From CAYOSU01 sp964406735 (GTDB lineage Bacteria; Bacillota; Clostridia; Christensenellales; CAMQZB01), in NCBI GenBank assembly GCA_964406735.1, contig CAYOSU010000004.1, positions 1 to 64,000 on the forward strand: a DNA stretch of 64,000 bases. Reading direction: 5' to 3'. The notes below the pieces were generated by a model. That model searched no databases, was not told the origin of the DNA, and was given only the letters and a program-made list of their open reading frames with translations. Shown piece after piece: positions 4,518-13,674 of this stretch. The position numbers were made by a program, and so were the translations under genes. How positions within the stretch are numbered: the stretch's first letter is position 1; each line of letters opens with the position of its first letter.

Positions 4518-7058
4518 ATGAAAGCGATAAACTTAAAAACAGCTCATTTAGACAAGCCTCTTGGAATTGATGTGATTCATCCGTTATTAACGTGGAATGT
4601 AATAAACGGGGAAAGTCAAACTGCATATCAAATTATTGCGACTTGCGACGGTAAAGTGGTTTGGGATACAGATAAGGTAGCAAGCAATTCTATGCAAGCC
4701 GAGTATAAGGGACTTGCAGAAAGTCGCAAGTGCATTGAATGGCGCATTAGGGTATGGGATGAAAACGACGTGGTAAGCGAGTGGAGCGATACGACGCATT
4801 TTGAGTATGCTTTTTTAGACAAGAATGAGTGGAAAGCAAAATGGATAACCCCCGAAACGTTTGCGTTTAACTCCGATGAAAATCAACCTGCGTCTGTTAT
4901 TAAGAAGAGTTTTAGCCTTGAAAAACTTGGTAAAGCACGAGCATATGTTACTTCGCACGGAATATATGCATTGTATATAAACGGTATGCGAATCAAGGAC
5001 AATTTATTAACGCCCGGGACAAGCGAATATTGGTATAGATTGCCATATCAGACGTATGACGTTTCAAAATATTTGGCACTTGAAGAAAACGAGATAAAGG
5101 TCGTCTTAGGCGATGGATGGTACCGAGGCTGTAACGGCAATATGGGTACTCGTAACGTATTTGGAACGGACGTTGCGTTATTGTTGCAGCTTGAGATTGA
5201 CGAAAAACCCGTTTTGGTGACCGACGAGAGCTGGATCGCGGCACAGGACGGAGAGATATACTTCAACGATATTCAGCTTGGCGAAAAGATCGACGCAAGA
5301 AAAACGCCGACAGCTTTTCACGGTGTGAAGGTACAAGATTTTGGTTGCGATAATTTGATATGCACTAATACTTTGCCTATTTGCGAAAGAGAGACGTTTA
5401 AGGCAAAGCTAATAAATACTCCCGACGGGAGTATCGTCCTTGATTTCGGGCAGAATATATCGGGGTACGTTTCGTTTAAGTTAAATGCAAAAGACGGTCA
5501 GCGTATAAAAATGACCCACGGTGAGTATTTGGATTCAAACGGAAATTTTTCAGACTCGAATTTTGAAACTATCGGTAGAAAGCAACAGCTTCACCAGGTT
5601 GTAGATTATATATGTAAGGACGGCGTTAACGAGTATTGTCCAACGCTTTGCATATTCGGTTTCCAAATGGTTAAGATAGAGACCGACGTCGCAATTACAG
5701 GCGAAGAGTTTATTGCTCACGCAGTTTATTCCGATATGGCTGAGACTGCCGAATTTGAATGTGATAAGCCACTAGTGAATAAACTGTTTAAAAACACCGT
5801 ATGGAGTCAGAAGTCAAACTTCGTAGACGTGCCAACGGACTGCCCTCAGAGAGAACGGAGCGGATGGACGGGCGATGCAGGAGTATTCGTTTCGACGGGA
5901 TTAATGCTTATGGACTCGTATCCTGTTTTTGAAAGATGGCTTGGCGAATGCCGTGTGGATCAATATGAGGACGGCAGGGTATATAATATGTCTCCTAGAC
6001 GACAGTCTAAGCCAAGTAAGCTCGATGAGATGTACGACGGATCTTGCGGTTGGGGAGATGCAACGGTAATAGTACCGTATGCGATGTACAAGCTGTACGG
6101 CGATAAGAAGATACTGGAAGAAAACTACGATATGATGTGTCGTTGGCTTGGCTATTGCGAAAAGAAAGCCGGGAAGCACAGATTGAAAAATCTTTTCAAA
6201 AAGAATCCGTATAAAAAATATATTATTGATACAGGTATACACTGGGGTGAGTGGCTTGAAGCAGGTGTTTCGACAAACGAAGCGATGAAAAATGTAATAC
6301 TCAATGGCGTTCCTGAAATAGCAACGGCGTATTTTTCCTATAGCAGTCGTATAATGAGCGAGGTTGCAAAGATTTTAGGAAAACCCGAAGACGCAAAGAA
6401 GTTCTCCGAGCTTGCGGAAATAACAAAGCAAGCGTATAATTATCTAGAAGTCAAAAACGGCAGGATCTCGTCGGATAGACAGTGTCGTTTCGTTAGACCT
6501 TTATATATGGGGTTGCTTAATGAAGAAGGCAAAGCGAACGCCGCAAAAGATCTGAACGAACTCGTTGTTTCTAATGGCTATCATTTGAATACGGGATTTT
6601 TAACGACACCGTATATTTGCAAAGTCTTAGCGGATAACGGTTATGTCGAAACGGCGTATAAGTTACTCCTGCAAGAGGACGCCCCCGGTTGGCTTTTTGC
6701 CGTCAAGAACGGAGCGACGACCATTTGGGAATCTTGGGAGGGAAATCTCGGAGCAACGGGCTTTGCGTCTCTTAATCATTACTCAAAAGGTGCCGTCGTA
6801 TCGTGGCTTATAGAAGGCATTTGCGGCATTTGCGTAAAGCAACAAGAGATAACAATCAAACCGCAGGTCTGTCCGCTTATGAAATTTGCAAGAGCAAGCT
6901 TTGATTCTCCTGTTGGCAGAATTGAGAGCAAGTGGGAGTATGAAGGCGAAGAAGTTCGATATGAAATAACCATTCCATCTAATACTACTGCCCGTTTTGT
7001 CAGCCCTGACGGCGAGGTGGTAAAGCTACATCACGGAGTGAATGTTTTCACTTATTAA
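4518..7058 (+). CDS. Alpha-L-rhamnosidase, GH78
   Basis: An 846-residue glycoside hydrolase removing terminal alpha-L-rhamnose from pectic or flavonoid glycosides. It opens with the family start (LKTAHLDKPLGIDVIHPLLTW), a run of beta domains, the conserved catalytic-domain segment DVPTDCPQRERSGWTGDAGV, then the (alpha/alpha)6 barrel with ATTIWESWEG and HYSKGAVVSWL, and a C-terminal beta domain. There is no signal peptide, so it acts inside the cell. The start at 4518 follows AAAGGAG; an upstream in-frame ATG at 4470 lacks a ribosome-binding site. A sugar kinase follows 11 bp later. A second GH78 lies at 62592. Confidence 0.95.
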   Translation: MKAINLKTAHLDKPLGIDVIHPLLTWNVINGESQTAYQIIATCDGKVVWDTDKVASNSMQAEYKGLAESRKCIEWRIRVWDENDVVSEWSDTTHFEYAFLDKNEWKAKWITPETFAFNSDENQPASVIKKSFSLEKLGKARAYVTSHGIYALYINGMRIKDNLLTPGTSEYWYRLPYQTYDVSKYLALEENEIKVVLGDGWYRGCNGNMGTRNVFGTDVALLLQLEIDEKPVLVTDESWIAAQDGEIYFNDIQLGEKIDARKTPTAFHGVKVQDFGCDNLICTNTLPICERETFKAKLINTPDGSIVLDFGQNISGYVSFKLNAKDGQRIKMTHGEYLDSNGNFSDSNFETIGRKQQLHQVVDYICKDGVNEYCPTLCIFGFQMVKIETDVAITGEEFIAHAVYSDMAETAEFECDKPLVNKLFKNTVWSQKSNFVDVPTDCPQRERSGWTGDAGVFVSTGLMLMDSYPVFERWLGECRVDQYEDGRVYNMSPRRQSKPSKLDEMYDGSCGWGDATVIVPYAMYKLYGDKKILEENYDMMCRWLGYCEKKAGKHRLKNLFKKNPYKKYIIDTGIHWGEWLEAGVSTNEAMKNVILNGVPEIATAYFSYSSRIMSEVAKILGKPEDAKKFSELAEITKQAYNYLEVKNGRISSDRQCRFVRPLYMGLLNEEGKANAAKDLNELVVSNGYHLNTGFLTTPYICKVLADNGYVETAYKLLLQEDAPGWLFAVKNGATTIWESWEGNLGATGFASLNHYSKGAVVSWLIEGICGICVKQQEITIKPQVCPLMKFARASFDSPVGRIESKWEYEGEEVRYEITIPSNTTARFVSPDGEVVKLHHGVNVFTY

Positions 7059-7069
7059 GGAGAAAAATT

Positions 7070-7951
7070 ATGAAGAAAATAGCGGTAATAGGCTCATTAA
7101 ATATGGATTTAACGGCGAAAGCACAGCGTATTCCATGCAAAGGAGAGACTGTTTCGGGCTGGGATCTAAAATACCTTCCCGGCGGTAAGGGCGCAAATCA
7201 AGCGGTGGCGGCAGCTCGTTTGGGTGGAAAAGTTGCGATGTACGGTTGCGTTGGCGATGACGCTTTTGCGGATAAGCTTATAGAAAATTTAGTTCAAAAC
7301 GGGGTTGACGCTTCTCATGTTAAAAGGGTTGCCGATACGTCAAGTGGAATCGCAATGATAACCGTAGCTGAAAACGATAATTCAATAGTGGTCATTCCCG
7401 GCGCAAATAACTATGTAACGAAAGAATATCTGCATTCTGTAAAAGATTGCCTACTTGAGGCGGATATAGTAATTATGCAAAACGAGATACCTCTTGAAAG
7501 TGTAATAGAGGCTATCGAAATGTTGGATGGCAAGGGCAAGGCGATAATATATAATCCTGCTCCCGTAGCTCCTCTTTTTGACGGAGCGATGGTAAGGATA
7601 AGTTACCTTACACCAAACGAACACGAAGCGGCATTGCTTTTTCCGAAAAATGATGATTTAAGCAAGCTTTTGGAAAGCCAAAACGGAAAACTCATAGTAA
7701 CGCTTGGTAAAGACGGCGTTGCGGCATGTGAGAACGGCAAAGTTATACATATTCCCGCAAGACCGGCAAAGGTGGTAGATACTACTGGCGCAGGAGATAC
7801 TTTCAACGGAGCATTTGCATATGCGTTGGCAAATGACTATAACTTGGAAAAAGCATTGTGCTTTGCTAACGTTGCGGCAAGCATTTCGACCGAAAGAGCA
7901 GGCGCTCAAGGCGGTATGCCAACGCTTGATGAAGTGATTGCAGAATTGTAA
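7070..7951 (+). CDS. rbsK: PfkB-family sugar kinase, ribokinase-like
   Basis: A 293-residue PfkB kinase. It has the N-terminal signature GGKGANQAVAAARLGG, a substrate-binding start GSLNMDLTAKAQRIPCKGET, and the C-terminal signature DTTGAGDTFNGAFAYAL with the catalytic Asp and the anion hole. These match ribokinase best, which makes ribose 5-phosphate. It is co-transcribed with the GH78 gene (11-bp gap), so the true substrate might instead be another pentose freed from the same glycan; the ribokinase assignment is at family level. Confidence 0.85.
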   Translation: MKKIAVIGSLNMDLTAKAQRIPCKGETVSGWDLKYLPGGKGANQAVAAARLGGKVAMYGCVGDDAFADKLIENLVQNGVDASHVKRVADTSSGIAMITVAENDNSIVVIPGANNYVTKEYLHSVKDCLLEADIVIMQNEIPLESVIEAIEMLDGKGKAIIYNPAPVAPLFDGAMVRISYLTPNEHEAALLFPKNDDLSKLLESQNGKLIVTLGKDGVAACENGKVIHIPARPAKVVDTTGAGDTFNGAFAYALANDYNLEKALCFANVAASISTERAGAQGGMPTLDEVIAEL

Positions 7952-7977
7952 AAAGGGAAGCCATTTAATAAAATCGC

Positions 7978-8006
7978 TTGATATTCTTTTCCCGTAGGGG
8001 TATTAT
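7978..8006 (+). promoter_or_regulatory. Sigma-A promoter of nicotinamidase
   Basis: TTGATA (7978-7983), 17 bp, TATTAT (8001-8006), 30 bp before the start codon. Confidence 0.7.
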
Positions 8007-8035
8007 ATAGATAATAAAACGACGGAGCGAGTGAT

Positions 8036-8548
8036 ATGAAATATTTGGTAGTTGTCGATATGCAAAACGACTTTATAAGCGGAAGCTTGGGAAGCGAACA
8101 GGCAAAAGGGATAGTTCAGAACGTAAAGCAAAAGCTTCAGTCGTTCGACGGACGGGTCATCTTTACGAGAGATACTCACAGCGAAAAGTATTTAAGGACT
8201 CAGGAAGGGAAGAAACTTCCCGTCGAGCATTGCATAAAGGGAACGGACGGCTGGGAGATATGCGACGAGCTAAAGCCGCTCGTTGAGACCGTTGTCGATA
8301 AAGGCACGTTCGGCAGCTTAGAGCTTCCCGGCGAGATAAAAAAAGAGCGCTCGAGGGTCGAGGAGATCGAGCTTTGCGGTCTTTGTACGGATATTTGCGT
8401 CATTTCAAACGCAATGATATTAAAAGCCGCTTTCCCCGAAACGAGGATAGTCGTCGATGCTAAGTGCTGTGCAGGCGTAACGCAAGAAAGCCATGAGACA
8501 GCGCTTAACGCTATGCGTGCCGTCCAAATAGACGTAATTGAAGAGTAA
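8036..8548 (+). CDS. pncA: Nicotinamidase / isochorismatase-family hydrolase
   Basis: A 170-residue cysteine hydrolase that most likely converts nicotinamide to nicotinate for NAD salvage. Visible features: VVDMQNDFISG with the catalytic Asp, the metal-binding region FTRDTHSEKY, the Lys in DKGTFGSLEL, and GLCTDICVISNAMILK with the nucleophilic Cys. Monocistronic with its own promoter and terminator. Nicotinate phosphoribosyltransferase, the next salvage step, is encoded at 58745 in the same window. Close isochorismatase-fold enzymes exist, but the metal-binding DTHSEKY segment favours nicotinamidase. Confidence 0.85.
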   Translation: MKYLVVVDMQNDFISGSLGSEQAKGIVQNVKQKLQSFDGRVIFTRDTHSEKYLRTQEGKKLPVEHCIKGTDGWEICDELKPLVETVVDKGTFGSLELPGEIKKERSRVEEIELCGLCTDICVISNAMILKAAFPETRIVVDAKCCAGVTQESHETALNAMRAVQIDVIEE

Positions 8549-8565
8549 AAAGCAATAAAAACACC

Positions 8566-8600
8566 AAAGGGACAAGCCAAAACGGCTTAGTCCCTTTTTA
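8566..8600 (+). terminator. Terminator after pncA
   Basis: AAAGGGAC-AAGCC pairs with GGCTT-A-GTCCCTTT, followed by a T run. Confidence 0.85.
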
Positions 8601-8675
8601 TATCAAAAAATCGCCGAGTATAGGGGAACTTAGTGATTTTAATGCAGTAGAGAGTATATATATTGCGAGCTATGA

Positions 8676-8704
8676 TTGACAATCGAGGAAAGTAAAGATA
8701 TAAT
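8676..8704 (+). promoter_or_regulatory. Consensus promoter of the GH3 gene
   Basis: TTGACA (8676-8681), 17 bp, TATAAT (8699-8704). It leaves an untranslated leader of about 150 nt, which contains a hairpin AAAAAGGT-GTTG-ACCTTTTT (8765-8784) and an 11-bp direct repeat AATCGAATACA at both ends of the leader (near 8713 and 8822). Confidence 0.75.
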
Positions 8705-8859
8705 TGATATATGTAATCGAATACACTTTTTGAAAGGCTCGTTAAAAGTGAAGAGGGAGAGAGAAAAAGGTGTTGACCTTTTTAAGTGTAAGTAACGCTT
8801 TTTGCAAGCTATATTAGTGCAAATCGAATACAAACGGCTTAATTTAAGGAGAAAAGACA

Positions 8860-11268
8860 ATGTACGACTACGAAAAGCACAACCTTGAACGTATCAGGAG
8901 CGGACTTTCGGAATGTACCGTTCTTTTGAAAAGGGACGGCAGGTTTCCGCTCGACAAGCCTTGCAAAATAGCCGCATACGGCGGCGGTGTCCGCCGCACG
9001 ATAAAGGGCGGCACGGGATCTGGCGAAGTTAACTCCCGCTTCTTCGTCTCGGTAGAGCAAGGGCTCAAAGATGCAGGCTTCACACTCACAACGACAAAAT
9101 GGCTCGACGATTACGATGTCATTATGGAAAAGGCGCACGACGAGTTTATCAAAGGAATCAAACGCCGCGCAAAGGAGCTCCATATACCTGCGGCGCTTAT
9201 AGGTATGGGCGCAGTTATGCCCGAACCAAACTACGACTTGCCGCTCGATGCTGACGGCGATGCTGCCGTATACGTATTGAGCCGTACTTCGGGTGAGGGT
9301 AACGACAGAACGGCGACTGACGGCGATTTTTGCCTTTCCAAGACCGAGATCCGCGATATTTTAGCGTTAAATAAGAAGTTTGATAAGTTCATGCTCGTCT
9401 TAAACGTCGGCGGACCTGTGGACTTAACGCCCGTAGAAGAGGTCGGCAATATTTTGTTGCTTTCACAGCTTGGCGTAGAGACGGGAAAAACGCTTGCGGA
9501 CATATTGCTTGACAACGCATATCCGTCAGGTAAGCTTGCGACGACTTGGTCTCGCCCCGAGGACTATCCCGATGTAGGTACGTTCGCTCAGCCCGACGAC
9601 ACTCGCTACAACGAGGGAATTTACATCGGCTACCGCTGGTTCGACGCAAACGGCAAGAGGGCTATGTATCCGTTCGGCTTTGGACTTGGATATACCGATT
9701 TTGTTATAGAGAACGGCAGTGCTTCGGTAGATAAGACAACGGTAACGGTCTCGGCAAATGTAAAAAACATCGGCAACTACAGCGGCAAACAGACAGTTCA
9801 GTTATATGTTTCTTGCCCGCAAGGAAGACTTGATAAACCCTGCAAACAGCTTGCGGCTTTCGTAAAGACAAATGAGCTTAAAGCCGGTGAGAGCGAAAGG
9901 GTATCTTGCTCGTTCAATATGGAAGAAGTTGCGTCTTACGACACGGCTAATGCACGCTATGTTTTGGAAGCAGGCGATTACGTCGTATATTGCGGCGATT
10001 CGAGCGTAAACGTTACGCCGACGGTCGTACTTCGCCTTGACAGAGATGTTACGACGAAACAGCTTAAAAACAAGCTCGGGGCTCCCGATTTTGAAGACTG
10101 GAAGCCCGAAATAAAGCGTGAAGCTATCGACTGCGCCGTAATAGAGATTAACGCAGACGATTTCGGAACGGAGACGGTATCTTACGACAATGAATACGAA
10201 ATAGCCAACGAAGTTAAAGGCTTGACTAACGAAGAGCTTTGCTTTATGAATATCGGAAGCTTCGATCCAAAGGGCGGAGCGGCGAGCGTTATCGGTTCGG
10301 CAAGCAAGAACGTTGCAGGTGCAGCAGGAGAGTCATGCGGTCTTTTCAAGGATAAAGGTATCCCTGCAATGGTAATGGCGGACGGCCCTGCAGGCGTTCG
10401 TATCACCCCTAAATATTATGAAGACAAAAACGGCGTACACGGTATCGGTGCGGCAATGCCTGCAACCATCCTCGACTTTATGCCGGGCATCGTCCGCTGG
10501 ATGATGAGCAGACAGCCTCGTATCCCTAAGGGTGCGACGGTAAAAGAGCAGTACGCGACGGCTATTCCTATCGGCACTGCGATAGCACAGAGCTGGAACG
10601 TGGACTTCGCAAAGACTTGCGGAGACGTAGTTGGCGACGAACTCGATCGCTTCGGTGTTAATCTGTGGCTTGCTCCTGCACTCAATATCCACCGTACTCC
10701 CTTCTGCGGAAGAAACTTTGAGTACTATTCCGAAGACCCGCTTATTTCAGGCGAGATGTCTGCGGCAATAACGAACGGCGTACAGGCGCATAAAGGCTGC
10801 GGTGTTACGATCAAGCACTATGCGGCAAACAATCAGGAGACCAATAGGTATTTCTCCAACAGCATCGTATCCGAAAGAGCAATGAGGGAGATATATCTCA
10901 AAGGCTTCGAGATATGCGTAAAGAAATCCGATCCTAAGGCGATAATGACATCATATAACCTCATAAACGGCACGCACGCATCAGAAAGCCGCGACCTTTG
11001 TGAGGACGTATTGAGGAGCGAATTCGGCTTTACGGGCGTATGTATGACCGACTGGGTGGCAGAAGGCTTGTCATCGGGTGCGAAGTCAAAATACGCAGGT
11101 CCCGATCCGGCACTCGTTGCGGCGGCAGGCGGCGACCTCTATATGCCGGGCGGCAAGAACGACTACAAAAAAATGACCGAAGGCTTGACAGCGGGCAGAG
11201 TCTCGCAAGAACAACTCCGCATCAATGCCACAAGAGTATTCAATATGGCAAAACAATTAACTGAATAA
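8860..11268 (+). CDS. GH3 beta-glucosidase with reversed domain order
   Basis: An 802-residue GH3 enzyme. Unlike most GH3 proteins, the (alpha/beta)6 sandwich comes first (residues about 1-250, with LVLNVGGPVDLT and YPSGKLATTWSRPEDYP), then a fibronectin-III-like domain (about 270-400), then the TIM-barrel-like domain (about 440-800, with DGPAGVRIT, NIHRTPFCGRNFEYYSEDP and KHYAANNQET). The nucleophile is Asp731 in MTDWVAE. This order is known for some Ruminococcus and Butyrivibrio beta-glucosidases. No signal peptide, so intracellular. It has its own promoter and is convergent with the dipeptidase gene. Exact sugar specificity cannot be read from sequence. Confidence 0.92.
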   Translation: MYDYEKHNLERIRSGLSECTVLLKRDGRFPLDKPCKIAAYGGGVRRTIKGGTGSGEVNSRFFVSVEQGLKDAGFTLTTTKWLDDYDVIMEKAHDEFIKGIKRRAKELHIPAALIGMGAVMPEPNYDLPLDADGDAAVYVLSRTSGEGNDRTATDGDFCLSKTEIRDILALNKKFDKFMLVLNVGGPVDLTPVEEVGNILLLSQLGVETGKTLADILLDNAYPSGKLATTWSRPEDYPDVGTFAQPDDTRYNEGIYIGYRWFDANGKRAMYPFGFGLGYTDFVIENGSASVDKTTVTVSANVKNIGNYSGKQTVQLYVSCPQGRLDKPCKQLAAFVKTNELKAGESERVSCSFNMEEVASYDTANARYVLEAGDYVVYCGDSSVNVTPTVVLRLDRDVTTKQLKNKLGAPDFEDWKPEIKREAIDCAVIEINADDFGTETVSYDNEYEIANEVKGLTNEELCFMNIGSFDPKGGAASVIGSASKNVAGAAGESCGLFKDKGIPAMVMADGPAGVRITPKYYEDKNGVHGIGAAMPATILDFMPGIVRWMMSRQPRIPKGATVKEQYATAIPIGTAIAQSWNVDFAKTCGDVVGDELDRFGVNLWLAPALNIHRTPFCGRNFEYYSEDPLISGEMSAAITNGVQAHKGCGVTIKHYAANNQETNRYFSNSIVSERAMREIYLKGFEICVKKSDPKAIMTSYNLINGTHASESRDLCEDVLRSEFGFTGVCMTDWVAEGLSSGAKSKYAGPDPALVAAAGGDLYMPGGKNDYKKMTEGLTAGRVSQEQLRINATRVFNMAKQLTE

Positions 11269-11281
11269 GAACAAAAAAACG

Positions 11282-11312
11282 TCGGGTGCTCATCAAAAAG
11301 GAGCACCCGATC
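11282..11312 (-). terminator. Terminator between convergent genes
   Basis: A 10-bp stem TCGGGTGCTC/GAGCACCCGA with a run of seven T residues on the minus strand serves the dipeptidase gene; on the plus strand the T tract is weak. Confidence 0.75.
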
Positions 11313-11322
11313 TTAATTTCAG

Positions 11323-12252
11323 CTAATAAGTGTGTTTATCGCTTAATGTCTTTTGCGGGCGTTGATTTTTATTCAAAAAACGGTCTGCGTTTTTGAAAAG
11401 CAGCTTGTCGATAAAGCTCGGAGCAAAGCCAGAGCGCAAAAGCTCGCTTTCAAAGGCAATAATATCGCTTCTGTCTTTCAAAAGGTCGCAGTCGGAGTTA
11501 TCGCCCAAAAGATTGCCGCAAACGTCAAGTCCTAACGCAACGACGCTTTCACCGCCAAGCTCGACGAGGCTTTTAACGTGCGAAATAAGCCTGAAAACGC
11601 TCGCTCTTTTGCCGATAAAGCCCTTGTAACCGTTGATTCCTATAACGCCGCCCTTATCTGCGATAGCGCGTATCTCGCAAGGCGTCAGGTTGCGCTTTGA
11701 ATAAAACACTTCTCGTGAGTTTGAGTGTGAGGCAAATATAGGACACTTCATGTCGATAAGCTCTCGTATCCCTTTGTCGTTGAGGTGGCTGACGTCGATA
11801 TAATTGCCTGTAGATCTGATAATTTCCGCAACGTAACGGCCCTCGCTTTTCAAACCTCCTTTACCGCTTTCTCCCTTTTCACCGACGCCGTAAGCAAAAG
11901 CGTTTTCTCTTGCCCAAGTGAGCGATAAAAAGTCTGCTTTATTAAGACACTGTTCCACTTCGCTAGCGCTTTCAAACGAATCCAGCCCTTCGAGAGATAA
12001 AAGCACACGCCGTTTATTGCGTACCGGTTTGAACCGCTCGTCCCTTAAAAGATTTGCGCTCACGAAATTCAGTGCTCTTTGCTGAAATCGCGGTATAGCC
12101 TTGAATTTCGTCGGGAGATATATCGCTCCGACCACTCTGTCGAAGGTCTCGTTCACCCAATCGAGCCGTTTTTCGCCGTTGCCCAAGCCGAAAAACCTGT
12201 CGCAAAAAAGCTCGACGGGGAAATCGTCGTGCATATTCACAATTTTGGTCAT
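11323..12252 (-). CDS. Membrane-dipeptidase-family peptidase (M19)
   Basis: A 309-residue metallo-dipeptidase of the M19 (renal dipeptidase) family. The start MTKIVNMHDDFPVE holds the metal-binding HxD, IDVSHLNDKGIRELI is the conserved second block, and PIFASHSNSREV and GGVIGINGYKGFI follow in the usual order. ALGLDVCGN near residue 240 matches the last conserved Asp block. Bacterial members cleave dipeptides, including D-amino-acid ones, in the cytoplasm. It stands alone and divergent from the radical SAM gene. It lacks part of the C-terminal region seen in longer homologues (about 330-400 residues). Confidence 0.85.
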   Translation of the reverse strand: MTKIVNMHDDFPVELFCDRFFGLGNGEKRLDWVNETFDRVVGAIYLPTKFKAIPRFQQRALNFVSANLLRDERFKPVRNKRRVLLSLEGLDSFESASEVEQCLNKADFLSLTWARENAFAYGVGEKGESGKGGLKSEGRYVAEIIRSTGNYIDVSHLNDKGIRELIDMKCPIFASHSNSREVFYSKRNLTPCEIRAIADKGGVIGINGYKGFIGKRASVFRLISHVKSLVELGGESVVALGLDVCGNLLGDNSDCDLLKDRSDIIAFESELLRSGFAPSFIDKLLFKNADRFLNKNQRPQKTLSDKHTY

Positions 12253-12347
12253 AACGATTGCTTTACGCTCCTCATTTTGATATATTAGAAATAAGAAAAT
12301 CAGCTTTTATAATAAAAGCGCCATTACGATAAAGGACACTACATAAT

Positions 12348-13457
12348 ATGTCTGCAAAAAACATAACGATACTGATAAAGCCTGCGTCTTCTGCGTGCAA
12401 CTTAAAGTGCAGATACTGCTTTTATAATGATGTTTCCTCTCTTCGCGAGGTAAAGTCGTTCGGTCTTATGACGAAGAAGACTTCGCATAATCTCATTGAT
12501 AAGGCACTTGATTTTGCCGACGGCGGAAGCGTAAATTTCGCTTTTCAGGGCGGAGAACCGACGGTATGCCCTCTCGAGTTTTTCGAGGATTTCGTCGAGT
12601 ATTGCGATAAAAACAACTCAAAGAAAGCCAAGATAACGTATTCTTTGCAAACCAACGGCACGATGATAACGGATGAAATGGCTGCGTTTTACGCAAAATA
12701 CGACTTCCTTATAGGCGTATCGATAGACGGAAAGTCAGACCTACACAACGCAAACCGCTTAACGGGTACGGGCAAAGGCTCGTTCAATAAGGTAATGCAG
12801 GGCATAGATCTACTCAAAAAGCACGGTGTAAAATTCAACGCTCTCATCGTTGCAAATAAGCTGTCGGCAAAGCGTGGCAGAGAGACCTACCGCTTTTTCA
12901 AGTCGCAGGGCATAAATTACATGCAGTTTATCGACTGCTTGGAGCCGTTCGACGTAGAACCTTTTACGTCGGGCTTTGCGATGGATAACGACGACTATTT
13001 CAATTACTATAAGAGTATCTTCGACGAGTACTTAAACGACGTTTTATCGGGCGAAAACGTCTACGTAAGGTCGTTTGAGAACGTTTTAACTCTTATGTCG
13101 GGCGGAGCTCCGGAGATATGCGGTATGAAAGGCTACTGCACGGTAAACCTCGTAGTAGAGGGCAACGGTAACTGCTACCCGTGTGACTTTTACTGCGAGG
13201 ACGAGTACTTGATGGGCAATATCAACGAGAATAGCTTAGAAGAGCTTGCGATGAGTGAAAACGCCGATAAGTTCGTCAAACAGTCCTTCAAGGTAGAAGA
13301 AAAATGCAAGTCGTGCGAGGTGGCAAGCCTTTGCATGGGTGGTTGCAGACGTGAAAGAGACGTCCACGGCGAAATAACACTCAATAGGTACTGCGACGGC
13401 AAAAAGAGACTTTTTACCTATATGGTCGACTGCATTCGCGCCGCCAGAGGAAGATGA
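12348..13457 (+). CDS. Radical SAM/SPASM maturase, anaerobic sulfatase-maturase type
   Basis: A 369-residue radical SAM enzyme. The cluster motif is CNLKCRYCFY (CxxxCxxC) near residue 19, followed by FQGGEPTVCPLEFFE. The C-terminal SPASM region has Cys-rich boxes GMKGYCTVNL...GNCYPCDFYC and CKSCEVASLCMGGCRRE for two auxiliary clusters. This layout matches anaerobic sulfatase-maturating enzymes, which oxidise Cys or Ser to formylglycine. No sulfatase gene is seen in the window, so the client lies elsewhere or the protein has another peptide substrate. Confidence 0.88.
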   Translation: MSAKNITILIKPASSACNLKCRYCFYNDVSSLREVKSFGLMTKKTSHNLIDKALDFADGGSVNFAFQGGEPTVCPLEFFEDFVEYCDKNNSKKAKITYSLQTNGTMITDEMAAFYAKYDFLIGVSIDGKSDLHNANRLTGTGKGSFNKVMQGIDLLKKHGVKFNALIVANKLSAKRGRETYRFFKSQGINYMQFIDCLEPFDVEPFTSGFAMDNDDYFNYYKSIFDEYLNDVLSGENVYVRSFENVLTLMSGGAPEICGMKGYCTVNLVVEGNGNCYPCDFYCEDEYLMGNINENSLEELAMSENADKFVKQSFKVEEKCKSCEVASLCMGGCRRERDVHGEITLNRYCDGKKRLFTYMVDCIRAARGR

Positions 13458-13490
13458 ACGCATAAAAAATTAAAATATAATTAGATCGAT

Positions 13491-13525
13491 CTCCCGATAC
13501 GGAATCTCTGTATCGGGAGTTTTTA
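13491..13525 (+). terminator. Terminator after the radical SAM gene
   Basis: Perfect 10-bp stem CTCCCGATAC/GTATCGGGAG followed by TTTTT. Confidence 0.9.
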
Positions 13526-13562
13526 GTATTAAAAATCGTGTGATAGATGTAATAATTTCCCG

Positions 13563-13628
13563 TATCGGCAAAAATCAGAATATATCAAGCACAATAAGTT
13601 GATGTTTTTGCCGATAATATGCTATACT
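13563..13628 (+). promoter_or_regulatory. Fic promoter with long inverted repeat
   Basis: TTGATG (13599-13604), 18 bp and an extended -10 TGC-TATACT (13623-13628). A perfect 12-bp inverted repeat, TATCGGCAAAAA (13563-13574) and TTTTTGCCGATA (13605-13616), flanks and enters it: the right arm fills the spacer between -35 and -10. The arms are 42 bp apart, four helical turns. Likely an operator, perhaps for the HTH of the Fic protein itself. Confidence 0.65.
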
Positions 13629-13674
13629 ATAAAAAAGTCGACGTAGTTATTTAATTTATGACGGAGGATGATAG

